64,000 bases of DNA from positions 35,848-99,847 of the forward strand of contig NZ_JAAAMU010000025.1 in the NCBI RefSeq assembly GCF_009909195.1, written 5' to 3'. The notes beneath the pieces are model-generated. The model was not told the DNA's origin. It worked only from the letters and a program-made list of their open reading frames with translations, and made no database searches. The translations under genes and the position numbers were made by a program. This DNA comes from Paenibacillus sacheonensis. Its GTDB lineage: Bacteria; Bacillota; Bacilli; Paenibacillales; Paenibacillaceae. Positions 62,888 through 64,000 of this stretch are shown here, piece after piece (the first letter of the stretch is position 1; each line of letters begins with the position of its first letter).

Positions 62888-62930
62888 TAGCCGCTCGTCT
62901 TCCCGTCGGGAAACGAGCGGCTATTTCTTA
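62888..62930 (+). terminator. Terminator of the glycan locus
   Basis: TAGCCGCTCGT and ACGAGCGGCTA form an 11-bp stem with CTTCCCGTCGGGAA as an inner hairpin, followed by TTTCTT. Confidence 0.85.
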
Positions 62931-62971
62931 TGTACGCTGTGAAACCCAATACCGGCCGTATTGGCGAACAA

Positions 62972-63038
62972 GAGCGACCTCCTTATAATGGCTAAAGGGC
63001 TATGGCCCGTGACTAACCCATCGTACCGGAGGCGCTCG
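62972..63038 (-). ncRNA. IS110-type leader hairpin (solo copy 2)
   Basis: GAGCGACCTCCTTATAATGG, CTAAAGGGCTATGGCCC, GTGACTAACCCATCGTACCG and GAGGCGCTCG match the copy at 38494-38560 almost base for base. There is no transposase next to it at all, so it is a free-standing remnant or independent RNA gene. Confidence 0.5.
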
Positions 63039-63074
63039 TTTTTGCGGCTAGTCTAACGATCGGCTGCCTTTTTC

Positions 63075-63096
63075 CATTGAAGTAACGGGCAGTATA
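63075..63096 (+). repeat. Right-end fragment of the dispersed repeat
   Basis: CCATTGAAGTAACGGGCAG matches the right end of the full repeats and the fragment at 18538. It lies just upstream of the DUF3885 gene. Confidence 0.45.
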
Positions 63097-63159
63097 GTTA
63101 CAATATATGGTACTATAGTAGCAAAAGAATGGAGTAGTCTTTTTAAAGGTGGGATATGT

Positions 63160-63756
63160 ATGATGTCATTACTTGATCGGTATCTTAACAAAGAATTCCC
63201 AGGACTGAAATTGGAATCTCCTCTATTTTATAATGCGAATGTCGGTATTCGATATGAAATCGGGGACCCGAATCCTTTAGTTTCAGATGAGAAATACAGA
63301 GAACAAGTTCATTTTCGTTCTTTCGATCTATTTAAGCATGCACATAGTGATAGTGACGAATTATTTATTGTCTTATTCCTCGATTTTCGAAAGAAGAGAA
63401 AGCCATTCAAAATTAATGTGTTTAAACGAGGAGTCAAAAGCAAGGATGTTTTAAAAAATCTTAGCTGTGAAAGTATTACGCTATCTAATGAAGATGAGGA
63501 GGACGAGGGATGGGAGTCCTACCGTTATGTAATGAACTGTAAGACATCAGATATTAGGCCAGTACCCTTCCTCTTCTCGGATTATAGAATTTTTTTCGTG
63601 AATAAAACGCGTAATACTATCTTTTATTTTTATGACAGCAGAGGATTGGATATTGTTTCAAGTTCAAAGGAATCCCTAAGAGAGCTTTACCTTAAATATA
63701 ATCACTGGATTTTAAATTACGACAGAGAGAAGATCGACTCTATATTTAACTCATAA
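63160..63756 (+). CDS. DUF3885 domain protein
   Basis: The 198-residue soluble protein ends with the DUF3885 pattern DYRIFFVNKTRNTIFYFYDS, then RELYLKYNHWILNYDREKID. The N-terminal half contains VGIRYEIGDPNPL. DUF3885 proteins are common accessory genes of unknown function. AAAGGTGG precedes the ATG. A full dispersed repeat begins 13 bases after the stop. Confidence 0.8.
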   Translation: MMSLLDRYLNKEFPGLKLESPLFYNANVGIRYEIGDPNPLVSDEKYREQVHFRSFDLFKHAHSDSDELFIVLFLDFRKKRKPFKINVFKRGVKSKDVLKNLSCESITLSNEDEEDEGWESYRYVMNCKTSDIRPVPFLFSDYRIFFVNKTRNTIFYFYDSRGLDIVSSSKESLRELYLKYNHWILNYDREKIDSIFNS

Positions 63757-63768
63757 GTCAACATCAGC

Positions 63769-63858
63769 TCTTAAGCTAACGGAGAACGATAGTTTAAAGA
63801 TCCAGGAGAAGTTAGCCGCCACGATAGCTGCTCCTTATTTCATTAAACTAAAGGGCAG
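63769..63858 (+). repeat. Dispersed gene-following repeat, full copy 4
   Basis: Left end TCTTAAGCTAACGGAGAACG, then ATAGTTTAAAGATCC, hairpin GGAGAAGTTAGCCGCC / GATAGCTGCTCC with TTATTT, and right end CATTAAACTAAAGGGCAG. Confidence 0.75.
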
Positions 63859-63903
63859 CATTCCTATTATGAAGAAATACGAGGTTTGAGAAATGAAAAG
63901 ACT

Positions 63904-63977
63904 CCTTGGTATGATGTTTATGGGTCCCAGATGCTCGCCAGCGACCGGATCCAAAAACAAACCAAGGAGACTACATC
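63904..63977 (+). ncRNA. IS110-type leader hairpin of the element at the window end
   Basis: GACTCCTTGG and CCAAGGAGAC bracket a 74-base structure with inner GGTCCC...GGATCC pairs, ending just before an ATG. The ribosome-binding site (AAGGAG) is in the closing stem, the same architecture as the hairpins at 38494 and 62972 with different sequence. Confidence 0.5.
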
Positions 63978-64000
63978 ATGAATTCTAATCAAAATGAGCG
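63978..64000 (+). CDS. Start of a probable IS110-family transposase (cut by the window)
   Basis: ATG 63978 begins MNSNQNE, matching the usual MN-x-NQNE start of some Bacillales IS110 transposases; only 7 codons are visible. The upstream hairpin supports it. The family assignment needs the following sequence. Confidence 0.4.

Noticed and set aside
31597..63858. Calling the dispersed repeats true integron attC sites
   Set aside because: Some left ends fit GTTRRRY (GTTAAAC, GTTAAGC) but others (GTTGCGC, GTTACGC) do not, and no integron integrase was seen. They are reported only as cassette-like.
63904..63977. Riboswitch at the window end
   Set aside because: No known aptamer signature; the structure and position match an IS110 leader better.

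Overview
The window looks like a chromosome segment of a spore-forming, low-to-medium G+C Bacillota, most likely Paenibacillaceae (Paenibacillus or Cohnella). The reasons are the YesM/YesN two-component pair next to LplB/YtcP-type sugar permeases and a large solute-binding lipoprotein, two DUF896 proteins, a T-box leader, strong GGAGG ribosome-binding sites and many IS110-family remnants. No rRNA, tRNA, CRISPR array or replication origin was seen. Everything here is read by eye from the sequence; family names rest on motif recognition and no database search was run.

Layout. (1) 1-10.8 kb: a detoxification and oxidative-stress block with an isochorismatase-like hydrolase (cut by the window edge), XapX protein, a YtcJ-like amidohydrolase with a His-rich tail, an MhqO/MhqD-like pair, DUF896, a frameshifted GAPDH, an MFS exporter with a small membrane partner, Dps, a haloperoxidase-like hydrolase and a catalase. 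(2) 10.8-22.2 kb: a decaying accessory zone. It holds a broken DUF11-repeat surface protein, a broken YnfA gene, an unknown secreted protein with a small membrane protein, an ECF sigma factor overlapping a VOC protein, a lipoprotein, and several IS110 remnants with a repeated structured end block. (3) 22.1-30.3 kb: a visibly G+C-rich block (AraC regulator, deleted secreted protein, sugar ABC importer, two sulfatases) between an IS110 remnant and a 144-bp IS21-like mini-element. It looks like an acquired locus for a sulfated glycan. (4) 30.5-43.3 kb: small accessory genes, several broken, many followed by the same roughly 90-bp repeat. It contains a duplicated phosphotransferase fragment, a TetR/hydrolase pair with a clear operator, a LysR/EamA pair, a second catalase, a doubly nonsense-mutated acetyltransferase, a T-box-controlled methyltransferase, and a CuAO_N/nuclease-like/RCC1 secreted protein. 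(5) 43.5-62.9 kb: a polysaccharide-utilisation locus on the + strand. It has sensor kinase, response regulator, binding protein, two permeases, dehydrogenase, epimerase, SGNH esterase, GH78 rhamnosidase and two large duplicated beta-helix proteins with a SurA-like protein between them. (6) 62.9-64 kb: an IS110-type hairpin block, a DUF3885 protein, another copy of the 90-bp repeat and the start of another IS110-like element.

How the parts fit. The 43.5-62.9 kb genes make a coherent rhamnose-containing glycan system. YesM/YesN sense an inducer, secreted beta-helix proteins with carbohydrate-binding-like repeats cut the polymer, the ABC importer takes up oligomers, and the esterase, rhamnosidase and oxidoreductases finish the work inside the cell. 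The island at 22-30 kb has the same logic but with sulfatases. The most unusual items are the dispersed gene-following repeat, the solitary IS110-like RNA hairpins, the T-box with a likely serine specifier in front of a methyltransferase, the duplicated foldase/beta-helix unit with a fossil of its missing copy, and the CuAO_N/nuclease-like/RCC1 protein.
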